64,000 nt of DNA from Marinoscillum luteum. Its GTDB lineage: Bacteria > Bacteroidota > Bacteroidia > Cytophagales > Cyclobacteriaceae. The DNA lies in contig NZ_JBIPKE010000020.1 in assembly GCF_044005705.1 (NCBI RefSeq), positions 496,001-560,000 on the forward strand, written 5' to 3'. The translations under genes and the position numbers were made by a program. Below, in pieces: positions 42,462-53,147 of this stretch. A model generated the notes under the pieces. The model ran no database searches and was not told the DNA's origin. It worked only from the letters and a program-made list of their open reading frames with translations. Each line of letters begins with the position of its first letter. The stretch's first letter is position 1.

Positions 42462-44024
42462 TTAGTAATTGAGGTTCTGAGTAAGATTTTCGTTCTTATC
42501 TACGTCGTTCTGATACTTCGGCAGGTAGTAGTCACGCGCAGGGTTAAATGCCTGCTGCTCCAGTCCTCCTGCACTAAATGCCGTCTCGGCCATTTTTCTT
42601 CTCTGAATATCGTACCATCTGCCTCCTTCAAAAGCAAGCTCCAGCCGACGCTCTTCCAGTACTGCCGTGCGGAAATCCGCCTGACTCATCCCTGAGGCGA
42701 TATTAGCGGGAAATGCCCGATCATTGCTCGGATCTCCATCCAACTCCCTTCGTGCCCTGGACCTCACCTGATTCACGTAACCTTCAGCTTCTGCATTGGG
42801 GCCTGAATTTTTCTCATTTAAGGCCTCTGCAGCGATCAGTAAGACTTCAGCATACCTCATCACAGGCTGATCAATTTCCGAATCCCGGCCATTGAGGCCC
42901 GAAGGTGCGCCTGATACTCCAAGGGATCTGTAATACTTGGCTATGTGAGGACGTGCCACATTCAATGGGATACTTCCCCACTCGGTGTATGGTGTATCCT
43001 CTCCAAGGTAGGTCATCAGGGTATCAAAACTTACCGCTTTTCTGTAGTCTCTGGAATCCCAGGTATCATACACAGCCAAGGTAGGCACTGCTACACTCCA
43101 GCCTTCGCCCATGCCAAAGCGCTCGTCTTTACGTGGCCCTGTAACAGACGCCAAATAATCCGTGGAAGGATTGGATCCACCAATGGCTCCGGCAGCATCG
43201 TTACCCGAAAAATCGATCTCAAACAAAAGCTCGTTAGATGGTGCACCGATAGATGGATCAAACAAATCTGCGAACTCACCCTCCAGTGCGTACTGAAATG
43301 AACCGCTATTGTCTATCACCCATTTTGCTTCATCATACGCATCGTTCCAATTTTCCAACGTAAGGTGTACTGAGGCCAGCAAACCTGCTGCCGTACCCTT
43401 GCCAGGTCTGGAGCGCAATGCCGGTGCATCTGGCAGCCACTCTTTGGCAAACTCCAGATCCGCAATAATGCCAGCATAGGTATCTGCCACGGGGTTTTGA
43501 GGCAGTGTATACGCCAAAGCCGGATCAGAGAAAGCCACATCTATATAAGGAATCTCTCCAAACAAGCGCACAAAGTGATAATGGATGAAGGCCCTCAAAA
43601 AGCGACCCTCTGCCACCACAGCATTGAGCTCCTCCTCGGGCGCATCCACACTTTTGGCACCCTCCAGGGCATAGTTAATGGCTGCTAGTGCTTCATAACC
43701 TTTCGGCCAAAACTCACTCACCATTCCATTGTTTGAACTCATGTTCATCTTGTCCACTTCGATTCTACGAGCTGCAGTGGTCTGATCACCAATGCTCACC
43801 ATATCCCCTCTAAGGATGAGCGTGAGGAAAAGCTTACGACCCCAGAATGCCTCGTGCTCTATGGCTGAATAGCCGCCATTGAGGCCTATCTGTACGTCTG
43901 CTGGTGTCTTGAAAAAGCCCTCTGGAGACAACAGCCCCACGGGCTCTTCCACCAGGTCGTCGCAGGAAAATGCGAACAACATACCCAGTGCAAAAAATGC
44001 TGATAATATATATGATCTTTTCAT
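42462..44024 (-). CDS. susD: SusD/RagB-family surface glycan-binding lipoprotein
   Basis: About 520 residues. Lipobox FAFSC follows MKRSYILSAFFALGMLFA, so ATG 44024 is preferred; an upstream ATG at 44048 overlaps the susC stop as TAATG and would add eight residues. SusD marks: EEPVGLLSPEGFFKTPADVQIGLNGGYSAI, a TPR-like core with YEALAAINYALEGA and EGRFLRAFIHYHFVRLFGEIPYI, and the C-terminal RNVRYAEVLLIAAEALNE-like and VLEERRLELAFEGGRWYDIQRR. It caps the SusC channel at the outer membrane to capture oligosaccharides. Confidence 0.95.
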   Translation of the reverse strand: MKRSYILSAFFALGMLFAFSCDDLVEEPVGLLSPEGFFKTPADVQIGLNGGYSAIEHEAFWGRKLFLTLILRGDMVSIGDQTTAARRIEVDKMNMSSNNGMVSEFWPKGYEALAAINYALEGAKSVDAPEEELNAVVAEGRFLRAFIHYHFVRLFGEIPYIDVAFSDPALAYTLPQNPVADTYAGIIADLEFAKEWLPDAPALRSRPGKGTAAGLLASVHLTLENWNDAYDEAKWVIDNSGSFQYALEGEFADLFDPSIGAPSNELLFEIDFSGNDAAGAIGGSNPSTDYLASVTGPRKDERFGMGEGWSVAVPTLAVYDTWDSRDYRKAVSFDTLMTYLGEDTPYTEWGSIPLNVARPHIAKYYRSLGVSGAPSGLNGRDSEIDQPVMRYAEVLLIAAEALNEKNSGPNAEAEGYVNQVRSRARRELDGDPSNDRAFPANIASGMSQADFRTAVLEERRLELAFEGGRWYDIQRRKMAETAFSAGGLEQQAFNPARDYYLPKYQNDVDKNENLTQNLNY

Positions 44025-44047
44025 GATTCTATGTTTTAAAGCCTTCA

Positions 44048-47035
44048 TTATAGTCCCAGATTGATGCCGAAAGTATAGGTGCGAACATTGGGATAACTGG
44101 CGTAATCCAGCCCAATATTTCTGCTGCTATTCTGATAGTTCACCTCAGGGTCCAGTCCCGGATAGTCCGTAATGGTCAGGAGGTTCTGAGCACTGGCATA
44201 AATCCGCAATGACCTGATGTGCAATCCGTTCAGCAATGCTGTAGGGAAAGTATAGCCCAATGCGATGTTCTTCAACCTGACATAGCTGGCATCATACACC
44301 CATCGGGAAGACACTTTGTAGGTCCTGCCGCTTGAAGCTTTGGGAATGTCAGTGTTGGGATTTTCAGGTGTCCAGGCTCGCAATGCAATCTTAGATGCAT
44401 TGGCTTTTCCCGAAAGGGTCTCCAACTCCATTTGCGTATAGCTGAGCATGTCATTGCCATGTGAACCCTGAAAGAAAACATTCAGGTCAAAGTTTTTGTA
44501 ACTCACGGTGTTGCCAAAAGCCCAGATAAAATCAGGGTGAGGATTACCGATGATTTTACGGTCATCATTGCTCAGCTCGCCATCTTCGCTCACGTCTGCA
44601 AACTTCTCTCCGCCAGCCTCTTGCTCAAAGCCGGAACCCGGCAAAAAGGTGTCACCATTCTGATAGATTCCCTGGTACTCGTACCCGTAGAAAACACCAA
44701 TGGACTCTCCCTCCAGCAGGAGCTGTGAGCTACCCAACAACATATGGCCGGGTGAGGCACCGTAGATCTGCACTGAGTCTGCCAGCTCCACTATCTTATT
44801 TCTATTAGCCGAAATATTGAAGTTGGATTCCCACTGTATTTTTCCCACCAGGTTTTTAGTATTCACAGAGAATTCAAATCCTTTGTTTTCCAGTACTCCA
44901 ATGTTTTGCCACTGCGAGCCCACGCCTATGTAGCTAGGCAGCGGCCTGTTGAACAAAAGGTCCTTAGTCTGCTTGTTGTAGTAGTCCACTGTAAGATTCA
45001 CACGGCCCTTGACCAGTCCAATATCCGCACCGACATCAAACTGATCGGTGGTTTCCCAGCTCAACACATTGTTGGCAAGTGACCCCACTCCGAGCGCATT
45101 GGTGCCAGCGATGTGTGGGTTGCGTACAGACAAGGTGGCCAACGACTGGTAAGGTCCGATGGCCTGGTTTCCTACAGAACCATAGCTCACGCGCATTTTC
45201 AGCTGATCGATCACATCCACAGATTTCAGGAAAGACTCTCCCTTGACATCCCAGGCGAAGGCCGCTGAAGGGAAAAATCCCCATTTTTTGTTGGCTGCAA
45301 AATTGGACGCCCCGTCTCTTCTGCCTGTGAAGGTGAAGGTGTAGCGATCCATGATGGTATAGTTCAGTCGGGTATAGAAGGACTTAATGGACGACTGAGA
45401 ATAACCAGATGAAGGAGTACTTGGAGTAGACCCCTGATTCAAAGCCCAGAAGCGCCCGGCATTATTGATAAAGCCAGAAGAAGAAGCGCCCCATGACTCG
45501 GTGCTGTTTTTCTGATAAGAATAACCATTGACCCAAAGGATGCGATGCTGTCCAAAATCCTTGTGAATGGTGAAGTAGTTTTCACTCAAAAGGGAAGTTT
45601 GTTTCTGTGCACTGATGGATGCCAGACCATCCGAGCCTGCTCCACGAATAAGTGTGGTAGGCCAAAACTCCCCATCACGCCAGTTGGTCACGCCTATACC
45701 GAGGGTGGTTTTGAATGATAACCACTCTGTGATATCCAGCTCTGCAAAAGTGTTAGACTGAAATCTGTCTGTAATGCGCTCACGATCATATTCTGTGGCC
45801 ATGGCATATGGGTTGTCTATCTGATCACCCACCTGAGCTACCGTATAGGAGCCATCTTCATTGTAAATACCCAGATCGGGGTTGAAACGCATCGCTGCAC
45901 CCACTACACCGGCCTGGCCCGATCCGCCACTGCCTTCCTGAGTTCGAATCCCCATGTCTTTGCTTCGTCGGCCGTAGAGGTTCAAACCAAACTTGAGGTA
46001 TTCATTGGCCTTCACGTCCATATTGGCGTTGAGCGAGTATCTGTTGTACTCAGACCCAATGACTACACCATCCTGATCGAAGTAGGTACCTGACAGGTAG
46101 TATCGCACGTTATCTGTGCCACCACTCACCGACAGCTGATTGTTTGCAATCATTCCCTGACGATAGATTTCGTCCTGCCAGTCAGTGTTTGAGCCCAAAT
46201 ACTCATAATTGGGTGAGAAATTCTGAATGTAAGAAGCGAATTCCGGTCCGTCCAAAAGCTCCAGCTTGTTGGTCGTATTCTGAAAAGAATAAGAGCTGTT
46301 GAAATCAACCTTGATCTGGCCGCTGCTCCCTTTTTTGGTCGTGATGAGTATTACCCCATTGGATCCTCTGGAACCGTATATGGCAGTAGCCGAAGCATCT
46401 TTCAGTATTTCAATAGACTCAATGTCCTGTGGCGGAGGCATCTCCGCGCCCACAAAACCATCTACCACGCGAATAGGCTCACTGGAAGAGTTGATAGAAC
46501 TCACTCCCCGTACCCTGATGCTATAGTTGGTCCCTGGCTGACCTCCGTTATTGGAAGAGATCTGCACTCCGGCAGCACGCCCCTGCAGCGTCTGCACCGC
46601 AGATAGTGCCGGGAAAGCATTGATCTCCGCTGCCTTGACAGAAGAGACCGAACCCGTAAGGTCACTCTTCCTCACAGCGCCATATCCAACTACGACCACC
46701 TCATCCAAGGACATCAGGTCCACGGCCAACTCCACACTCACAGTACTACGTCCGGCTACGTTGATCTTTTGCTGCTCAAATCCTATGAAGCTAAAAATCA
46801 GTGACGAATTATCATTTGGTACGGTCAGACTATAGTTACCTTCTATGTCTGTAATGGTACCACTCTGGGTACCATCTATCAACACAGACACACCCGGCAA
46901 ACCGGTACCATCTTCAGCAGAAGTCACCGTACCATTCACTGTCCGCTCCTGAGCGATCGCCCAGGATGTCACACTCATCAATACTACAGACAGCAGGGTC
47001 TTATAGTATTTGTTCAAAGTAAAAATCATTCTCAT
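44048..47035 (-). CDS. susC: SusC/RagA-family TonB-dependent outer-membrane transporter
   Basis: A 995-residue transporter importing oligosaccharides bound by the SusD lipoprotein. Signal peptide 1-29, carboxypeptidase-regulatory-like N-terminal extension (about 32-110: VNGTVTSAEDGTGLPGVSVLIDGT), the LDEVVVVGYG motif typical of SusC, plug domain (about 125-235, ending DASATAIYGSRGSNGVILITTKKG) and a 22-strand barrel finishing in RTYTFGINLGL. It is the first gene of the susC-susD-GH88-GH2 run, 210 bases after the HTCS gene, so a regulated promoter probably lies in 47036-47245. Confidence 0.96.
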   Translation of the reverse strand: MRMIFTLNKYYKTLLSVVLMSVTSWAIAQERTVNGTVTSAEDGTGLPGVSVLIDGTQSGTITDIEGNYSLTVPNDNSSLIFSFIGFEQQKINVAGRSTVSVELAVDLMSLDEVVVVGYGAVRKSDLTGSVSSVKAAEINAFPALSAVQTLQGRAAGVQISSNNGGQPGTNYSIRVRGVSSINSSSEPIRVVDGFVGAEMPPPQDIESIEILKDASATAIYGSRGSNGVILITTKKGSSGQIKVDFNSSYSFQNTTNKLELLDGPEFASYIQNFSPNYEYLGSNTDWQDEIYRQGMIANNQLSVSGGTDNVRYYLSGTYFDQDGVVIGSEYNRYSLNANMDVKANEYLKFGLNLYGRRSKDMGIRTQEGSGGSGQAGVVGAAMRFNPDLGIYNEDGSYTVAQVGDQIDNPYAMATEYDRERITDRFQSNTFAELDITEWLSFKTTLGIGVTNWRDGEFWPTTLIRGAGSDGLASISAQKQTSLLSENYFTIHKDFGQHRILWVNGYSYQKNSTESWGASSSGFINNAGRFWALNQGSTPSTPSSGYSQSSIKSFYTRLNYTIMDRYTFTFTGRRDGASNFAANKKWGFFPSAAFAWDVKGESFLKSVDVIDQLKMRVSYGSVGNQAIGPYQSLATLSVRNPHIAGTNALGVGSLANNVLSWETTDQFDVGADIGLVKGRVNLTVDYYNKQTKDLLFNRPLPSYIGVGSQWQNIGVLENKGFEFSVNTKNLVGKIQWESNFNISANRNKIVELADSVQIYGASPGHMLLGSSQLLLEGESIGVFYGYEYQGIYQNGDTFLPGSGFEQEAGGEKFADVSEDGELSNDDRKIIGNPHPDFIWAFGNTVSYKNFDLNVFFQGSHGNDMLSYTQMELETLSGKANASKIALRAWTPENPNTDIPKASSGRTYKVSSRWVYDASYVRLKNIALGYTFPTALLNGLHIRSLRIYASAQNLLTITDYPGLDPEVNYQNSSRNIGLDYASYPNVRTYTFGINLGL

Positions 47036-47245
47036 ACATTTTTTGGTTTAGATTAGATATATCATCAGGAGCACCATAAAAGCGATCAAAAGACTTAGCG
47101 CCACCTCAAGAAAACTGATTCGATGTTTCACAAAATTTTCGTTTGTTAATTCAAGGTCAATCTTAAGACTTTGGCTGGTCACAAAAATCCAGAAGTAGGT
47201 ATAAAGAAGTCCTAAAAAGTGATTTCAGCTTCTAAAAACGAAGAT

Positions 47246-50200
47246 TTAGCCCTCATCCACCTCTGCCACGGAGAATTTTCCTGCATATTCGGTAGGAGTG
47301 GCCGAGTGGTATTTCTGAAAGCACTTGCTGAAATACTTGGGATTGGAGAATCCCACATGATAACTCACCTCTGCCACGGAGACTTTGTTTTGCTCGAGGA
47401 TCTGAGCTGCCCGCTTCATGCGCATCGAATGAATGAATTCGTTCGGTGTGAGATTGGTCCACGCTTTCACTTTGGTGAAGAGCATGGTACGGCTCACACC
47501 CAGTTCGGTGCTGAACAGCTGAATATTAAAAAACTCGTTAGAAATGTTTTCATCCACGATCTCCAGTGCACGCTTCAGCAGCTTTTCGTCCAGCGACGAA
47601 ACGGTAATCTCGCTGGGTTTCACGATGGACTCACTGGCAAACTTCTCACGCAGCCTGTTGTAGGTATTGATCAGGTTTCTGGTCTTCAGCTTGAGTTCCT
47701 TCACATTGAAGGGCTTATTGAGGTACTCATCGGCTCCAGACTCCAACCCTTCAAACTTAAAAATCAGCGAAGTACGGGCGGTCAGCAACATGAAGGGAAT
47801 GTGGCTTGTTTTGAGGTTTGATTTGGCCTGAAAGCAAAATTCAATTCCATCCATTTTGGGCATCATCACATCACTGATAATGAGGTCCGGCACGATTTGA
47901 ACGGCTTTTTTGAACCCTTCCATTCCATTTTCGGCCTCCTCTGTCCGATACTCTCCCCTGAAAACGTCCACAATGAACCGGCGCACCGATGGATTGTCCT
48001 CCACGACGAGTATGCAAGGCATTTTATCCTCATCCACTGTATGGGTCACCTCCTCGATGGAATCCTCTGACTCCATCAGCTCGGCTTCCACCATGTTGAT
48101 CTTCACATAGGTGGAGACATCCTCACTGTCCTTAAAGTCTTTGATGATCTGGTCTTCCTGAAGGTGATCTTTGCCTAGTGGCATACTTACCGTGAATGCC
48201 GTGCCCTTTCCTTTTTCACTTTCTACTGCGATGAGGCCACCGTGCATTTCTACCACTCCTTTGGCGATGGCCAATCCGATACCTGTCCCCTTTTGATGCT
48301 GATGTTTTGGGCTGGCCTCTGTATGCTCCACCTCATAAAACCGATCAAAAATGCGTTCGAGGTGTTCACGCTCCATCCCAATGCCTGTATCAGTAATCCT
48401 GAAAAAGAACTGCTTGTCCTCCTGCCAGACCTTGATATGGATACTCCCTTCTTCGTTGGTGTACTTAAAGGCATTGGAGATCAGATTATAAAAAACCCGC
48501 TCCATTTTGTCCCGATCGTACCAGGCCTTGATTTCTTCGGAGCTTTTATCAAACTCATAATTGATCTGATGGATCTTGGCATACTGCCTGAATGACAGCA
48601 CGATCTCCTCGATAAACTTCACCATGTTCCCCTCAGCGGCGTGGAGTTTCTCGTGTTTGTTTTCAAACTTTCTGAAATCCAGCAACTGATTAACCAGCTT
48701 GAGCAATCGAACAGAGTTCTTCTCCATCACCTTGAGCTGCTTGTACACCTTATTACTGCCTTTATAATCTTGCAGAATCTGCTCCAATGGCCCCAGTATG
48801 AGGGTGAGTGGCGTTCTAAACTCATGAGAAATGTTGGTGAAAAACCGGAGTTTCATCTGGTTTACGGACTTCTGCCGCTCATTTTCAAAGTGCTCCAGCT
48901 CCAGCTGATGCCGGAGCCTGGAGCGTGACAGCATGATGTTGTTCAGTGCATACAAAGCCACCACCACGATAATGAAATAGATCGAAAATGCCCACCAGGT
49001 ACGCCATGGCGCTGGGTTCACCACAATCTTCATAGAAGTAATGTCCTCGCTCCAGATACCATCATTATTGGCCCCTTTCACTTTGAAAACATACGTCCCC
49101 GGACGCTGAATGGTATAAGTAGCCGTATTCTTATGCGTGATGTTCCAGTTTTCTTCCAGCCCGGCCAGTCGATAGGCATAGAGGTTTTTATCCGGGTTGA
49201 TAAAATTGGGTATGGCAAAATCCAATGAGAAAATGGCCTGATCGTGATCCAGTGTAATCTGATGCGTCTCCATGATGGACGTCTTCAAAATACCATCTGC
49301 TGCGCCCACTTTCACCGACTGGTTGAAAAGCTTGAGATCGGTGATCACCGTGGAAGGAGCGTATCTATTCGTTCTGATTTTGTCAGGAAAAAAAGCCGAA
49401 AGTCCCTGAGGCCCACCAAAGTACATCATACCGGACTGGCTTTTGAAACAGGCGTTGTTATTGAATTCGTTAGAAACCAGACCGTCGGACTCATCAAAGG
49501 TGAGGGTGTTACCATTCTCGGGATTAACCTTGCTAATGCCCTGATTGGAGCTCACCCAAAGGTAATGCTCGCTGTCCTCCAAAATGCCGTGAATCACATT
49601 GCTGTTGCCATCGGAAGAATCAAAAATGGGGAATGAAATGAATTCATTGCGCTGTGAGTCATACCTGCTCAGCCCGGATTCATAGGTACCCACCCAAATG
49701 CGTCTGAGGTGATCTTCAAAAATCACCAGCACATCTTCACCAGACTTCTTTTGTTCGTTGTAGAAAAACCGCTCAAAGGTGTACTTGTGGTCGGCGATAT
49801 TTCGAGCCGGCAATTTATTGAGTCCGTATTGGGTGCCTACCCACAGATTGCCATCGGCATCCTTACAAAGGAGCCGTACCTGATTATCGCTCAGACTTCC
49901 GGCATCTGCCGGGTCATACAGGATGTTTTCTGAGGTCTTGGAGTGGGTATTTAGCAGATGAAGGCCGCCCCCAAAAGTACCCACCCAAAAGAGTGAGTCA
50001 TTTTCCTTCAAAATGGCATATACACTATTGTGACTTAGTCCCAGGTCTTTATCAAAATGGCCTTTGAACGTACCCGTTTCGGTATCAAAAACATCGATCC
50101 CGGTGTTCAGAGTCCCTATCCATAGATTTTTCCCAGACTCCAAATACAGCGCCTTGATGTTGTTGCTGGACAAGGCTGCAGATTTACCGGTGGCTTTCAG

Positions 50201-51427
50201 ATGGCTAATCTTCCCGTTTTTAGGATTGAGAAAATTAATCCCTCCACCCTCCGTACCGATGAATATCTTCCCAAACTGATCCTCCACGATGGAGCTCACT
50301 ACATCATAGCTCAATCCATTGCCAGCTGGCAGCTGCTGGTAGTTTCTGAAGTTACTATTGGTTTCATCCAGCATATTGATCCCGCCATAGTACACCCCCA
50401 CCCATAGGGAGCCTTTCTTATCCATAAAGGTGGATTTGATAGTGTTCTTGCTTAGGCTTTGAGCATCATTGGGATCGTTGAGGATTGGCAAGAAAATGCC
50501 CGGAGTACTCATTTTATTGAGCCCGCGGTAAGTACCTATCCAAAGATTTCCCTCCTCATCAAAGGTCAATGACCTCACATCGTCATTGCTAATGGACGCG
50601 GGGTCCGCCGGATCGTGGTGAAAAGCAGCAAATCGATCTTGCTCCTCCAGTCTATGCAGGCCACCTCTGGTACCAAACCAAAGTGTACCATCCAGGCCTT
50701 CCGCAATGCTCTGCACAAAATTATCGCTAAGAGTACCCTGCTGGCCGGGATCCGAAAGGTAGCGATCAAAGGATATCTTGTTTCCCACACGAGCCGACAC
50801 CCGGTTAAGGCCTTTTGAAGTGCCTATCCAGATATCATCACGGCTATCCTGAAAAATCTCCACCACATAATTGCCGGATAAGCTCTTATCATCTGCCGGG
50901 TCATGCTGCACTCTGAACGACTTCCCATCTTTATAAATGGTGAGTCCACCACCCGTGCCGACCCAGATCTCCCCATTATCCATCTCATGAATGGCCCATA
51001 CACTGTTATTGGCCAGGGAGGTGGGATCATTCTTGTCATTATAAAACCGGTAAAACCGGCCCTGACTATAGCTGTATCGGTTCAGTCCATTGTATGTGCC
51101 CACCCATAGGTCCCCATACTGATCGGTGAGTATTTCCAGTACATCATTGTTGCTGATGGTCGTAGAGTCTTGGGGATCATTCCTGAAAACCGTGAACTGA
51201 TTGCCATCATAGGTGTTGAGACCGTCTCGTGTAGCAAACCATAACAATCCCTTTTGATCCTGAGCAATAGCAATCACTGAGCCTTGCGAAAGCCCATCAG
51301 CTGTGGAAAGATGTCGAAATCTGTGATTTTCCTGACTAAAACCCAGCCCTCCGACCAGCAGTAAAGAGATCACAAAAAAGACTCTCCTGTACTCAATTAA
51401 AGTATTTTTCAACTTTATGTTCATCAT
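47246..51427 (-). CDS. Hybrid two-component system regulator (HTCS)
   Basis: A 1393-residue one-protein two-component system. Signal peptide 1-32; about fourteen two-component-regulator propeller repeats (GLLWFATRDGLNTYD, GDLWVGTYNGLNRY and variants) forming two beta-propellers; Y_Y_Y domain (about 725-790); membrane helix near 800; His kinase with His868 in FFTNISHEFRTPLTLILGP and HATPase (ISNAFKYT, DTGIGM, GTGIGLAI); receiver with Asp1186 in LIISDVMMPKMDG; C-terminal AraC helix-turn-helix (ELGVSRTMLFTKVKAW... VSYHVGFSNPKYFSKCFQKYHSATPTEY). Such proteins sense a glycan oligosaccharide in the periplasm and switch on the adjacent susC operon. Confidence 0.97.
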   Translation of the reverse strand: MMNIKLKNTLIEYRRVFFVISLLLVGGLGFSQENHRFRHLSTADGLSQGSVIAIAQDQKGLLWFATRDGLNTYDGNQFTVFRNDPQDSTTISNNDVLEILTDQYGDLWVGTYNGLNRYSYSQGRFYRFYNDKNDPTSLANNSVWAIHEMDNGEIWVGTGGGLTIYKDGKSFRVQHDPADDKSLSGNYVVEIFQDSRDDIWIGTSKGLNRVSARVGNKISFDRYLSDPGQQGTLSDNFVQSIAEGLDGTLWFGTRGGLHRLEEQDRFAAFHHDPADPASISNDDVRSLTFDEEGNLWIGTYRGLNKMSTPGIFLPILNDPNDAQSLSKNTIKSTFMDKKGSLWVGVYYGGINMLDETNSNFRNYQQLPAGNGLSYDVVSSIVEDQFGKIFIGTEGGGINFLNPKNGKISHLKATGKSAALSSNNIKALYLESGKNLWIGTLNTGIDVFDTETGTFKGHFDKDLGLSHNSVYAILKENDSLFWVGTFGGGLHLLNTHSKTSENILYDPADAGSLSDNQVRLLCKDADGNLWVGTQYGLNKLPARNIADHKYTFERFFYNEQKKSGEDVLVIFEDHLRRIWVGTYESGLSRYDSQRNEFISFPIFDSSDGNSNVIHGILEDSEHYLWVSSNQGISKVNPENGNTLTFDESDGLVSNEFNNNACFKSQSGMMYFGGPQGLSAFFPDKIRTNRYAPSTVITDLKLFNQSVKVGAADGILKTSIMETHQITLDHDQAIFSLDFAIPNFINPDKNLYAYRLAGLEENWNITHKNTATYTIQRPGTYVFKVKGANNDGIWSEDITSMKIVVNPAPWRTWWAFSIYFIIVVVALYALNNIMLSRSRLRHQLELEHFENERQKSVNQMKLRFFTNISHEFRTPLTLILGPLEQILQDYKGSNKVYKQLKVMEKNSVRLLKLVNQLLDFRKFENKHEKLHAAEGNMVKFIEEIVLSFRQYAKIHQINYEFDKSSEEIKAWYDRDKMERVFYNLISNAFKYTNEEGSIHIKVWQEDKQFFFRITDTGIGMEREHLERIFDRFYEVEHTEASPKHQHQKGTGIGLAIAKGVVEMHGGLIAVESEKGKGTAFTVSMPLGKDHLQEDQIIKDFKDSEDVSTYVKINMVEAELMESEDSIEEVTHTVDEDKMPCILVVEDNPSVRRFIVDVFRGEYRTEEAENGMEGFKKAVQIVPDLIISDVMMPKMDGIEFCFQAKSNLKTSHIPFMLLTARTSLIFKFEGLESGADEYLNKPFNVKELKLKTRNLINTYNRLREKFASESIVKPSEITVSSLDEKLLKRALEIVDENISNEFFNIQLFSTELGVSRTMLFTKVKAWTNLTPNEFIHSMRMKRAAQILEQNKVSVAEVSYHVGFSNPKYFSKCFQKYHSATPTEYAGKFSVAEVDEG

Positions 51428-51480
51428 TTCGGGGTACGCCTACATGTAAAAATTACGGAATATTCTCCATACTATTGCCA

Positions 51481-53142
51481 TCACCTGGTCCTCATGTCCA
51501 GCTGATACTGATAAAGCGAAGGAATGTCACTGATCCGCGAGTTTACTCGCTCAATATAGGCATCAGGCCCATAAACTACCGCTATTTTTCTGTTCGCATA
51601 TATTCCCAGCAAACGGGCCATGGGTCCGTCTGCCATGCCATTTAAAGTCACCACTCTGGTGGTTTCAAACCCATCTCCGAAGGTCACACCAATGTTCCAA
51701 AAAGTGGTGTAAGCGCCATGTGCAGGCTTCCAATAGCCAGCACCTCCGCCTGCAAACAGGGGGTATTCATCTGCTCCGTTTAAAGATACATTCACCCTGA
51801 TGTTGTCAAACAAATTTTGGTGGTTAGCCCCGGCATGCTGATCGAGAATGGGAGCCACCTCCACCTGGCAGTCGGCATAGACACTCTTAGTAGAAAAGGT
51901 ATTGAAGCTCAACGGATGTCTGACCACATTGCGAACCCGCAACCGCTGCACGAGCACGTTGTACACCCCACTCATCGCCACTGAGTAGTGGGCTATTTTC
52001 TCCCCGGAGGTTTCTATGTCACTGACCGTCACATTGGCAATTTCTTCTGTCAATATCCCACTATCTGCATTCTCAATCTTCACGTCTGTCACCCATCCAT
52101 TAAATAGGCGGGTGAGGTAAATGGCGTTATACCCCTCCTCTACATGATGGGCGATATTGGGTGCCATCGGGAAGGCGATTCGGATGTGCTCGATCCCCAC
52201 TTCTTCCAGGTGGAGCCACTCCACCATAGTCGGAGCCCAGGCTTCTCTGATGTCCATAAGCAGTGGATCCTTGATGGTCACTTTATTCCCCGCGATCCTT
52301 GTAATGAGCGCACGCTGCTGCACCAGTGGATGGGTGGGATAGTTCCAGTGATGAGTACCTATTTTCAATGGGCTTTCGCCATACAAGGCCTTGATCAATG
52401 AGCCCTTCTGCCCTTCGGTGTTGTACCATTCTATCTGAACCACCTGCCCTACTTTTAATTTTTCGGAGGAAGTGACGGTCAGCTGATGTGTCCCTCTTTT
52501 TCCTGTCAGGACTTTGCAAAGCACTACAGGCTCTGCATCGTACTTGTCCAGATAGGCCTTGGTGCGCACTCCGGGCTGGCGGGTCCAGATCACCCCACCC
52601 GCCCAGGCATATTGTGAAAAAGGTAAGTCAAGATTATTTTCTGGTTCTCGCTGGCGCTTATCCAACTCCACCAAATATTCCCGGAGCTCTGATAACGCTG
52701 GAGGATCGGCAAAATAGCTCATGGGCCTGGGGCAGTAAATAGTGGTACCATTGGCACCACTTCCACTTCCCCTCAATACCATGTGGCTCCGCTCAATATA
52801 CAGCACCTCGCTCAGGATGATTTGTCCGGGAGGAAGCTGCAAGGTCACGGGCCCCGGCACCTCATGGGCTGCGCTGAAAGCTTGCTGAAGCGCTTTACTA
52901 TCGTCCCGTCCGTCATTGGGAATCACTCCAAAATCAGTGGCGTAGAGCACTTCACCTTCAGTTAAACCCGGGAGTGGATCTTCTCCAAAATGATACCCGG
53001 CATAGGAAAAATCCGGAAGATAATTCGCTTGGGCAATGGCTCTATTGGATAACAAGTCGGGTAAATCCTGCGCCTGTCCTGTCAGGGTTGAGCATGCCCA
53101 AATGCCTAAAATCAGTGTGTAAGTCCTGTTGAATAGCTCCAT
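51481..53142 (-). CDS. Secreted right-handed beta-helix protein (pectate-lyase-3-like)
   Basis: A 553-residue exported protein with signal peptide about 1-25. The start of the helix carries the pectate_lyase_3-type motif YATDFGVIPNDGRDDSKALQQAF (about 66-88) and IERSHMVLRGSGSGANGTTIY; later turns include WLHLEEVGIEHIRI, NAIYLTRLFNGWVTDVKIENADSGI and NHQNLFDNIRVNV. This fold is shared by lyases, epimerases and GH28-type hydrolases, and catalytic residues could not be assigned. No T9SS tail. It lies 53 bases upstream of the HTCS and 5 bases after the lyase-like gene, so it belongs to the polysaccharide locus. Confidence 0.65.
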   Translation of the reverse strand: MELFNRTYTLILGIWACSTLTGQAQDLPDLLSNRAIAQANYLPDFSYAGYHFGEDPLPGLTEGEVLYATDFGVIPNDGRDDSKALQQAFSAAHEVPGPVTLQLPPGQIILSEVLYIERSHMVLRGSGSGANGTTIYCPRPMSYFADPPALSELREYLVELDKRQREPENNLDLPFSQYAWAGGVIWTRQPGVRTKAYLDKYDAEPVVLCKVLTGKRGTHQLTVTSSEKLKVGQVVQIEWYNTEGQKGSLIKALYGESPLKIGTHHWNYPTHPLVQQRALITRIAGNKVTIKDPLLMDIREAWAPTMVEWLHLEEVGIEHIRIAFPMAPNIAHHVEEGYNAIYLTRLFNGWVTDVKIENADSGILTEEIANVTVSDIETSGEKIAHYSVAMSGVYNVLVQRLRVRNVVRHPLSFNTFSTKSVYADCQVEVAPILDQHAGANHQNLFDNIRVNVSLNGADEYPLFAGGGAGYWKPAHGAYTTFWNIGVTFGDGFETTRVVTLNGMADGPMARLLGIYANRKIAVVYGPDAYIERVNSRISDIPSLYQYQLDMRTR

Positions 53143-53147
53143 CCCTC

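Noticed and set aside
47246..51427. Repetitive DNA inside the HTCS gene
   Set aside because: The periodicity is explained by beta-propeller protein repeats; the nucleotide copies are diverged.
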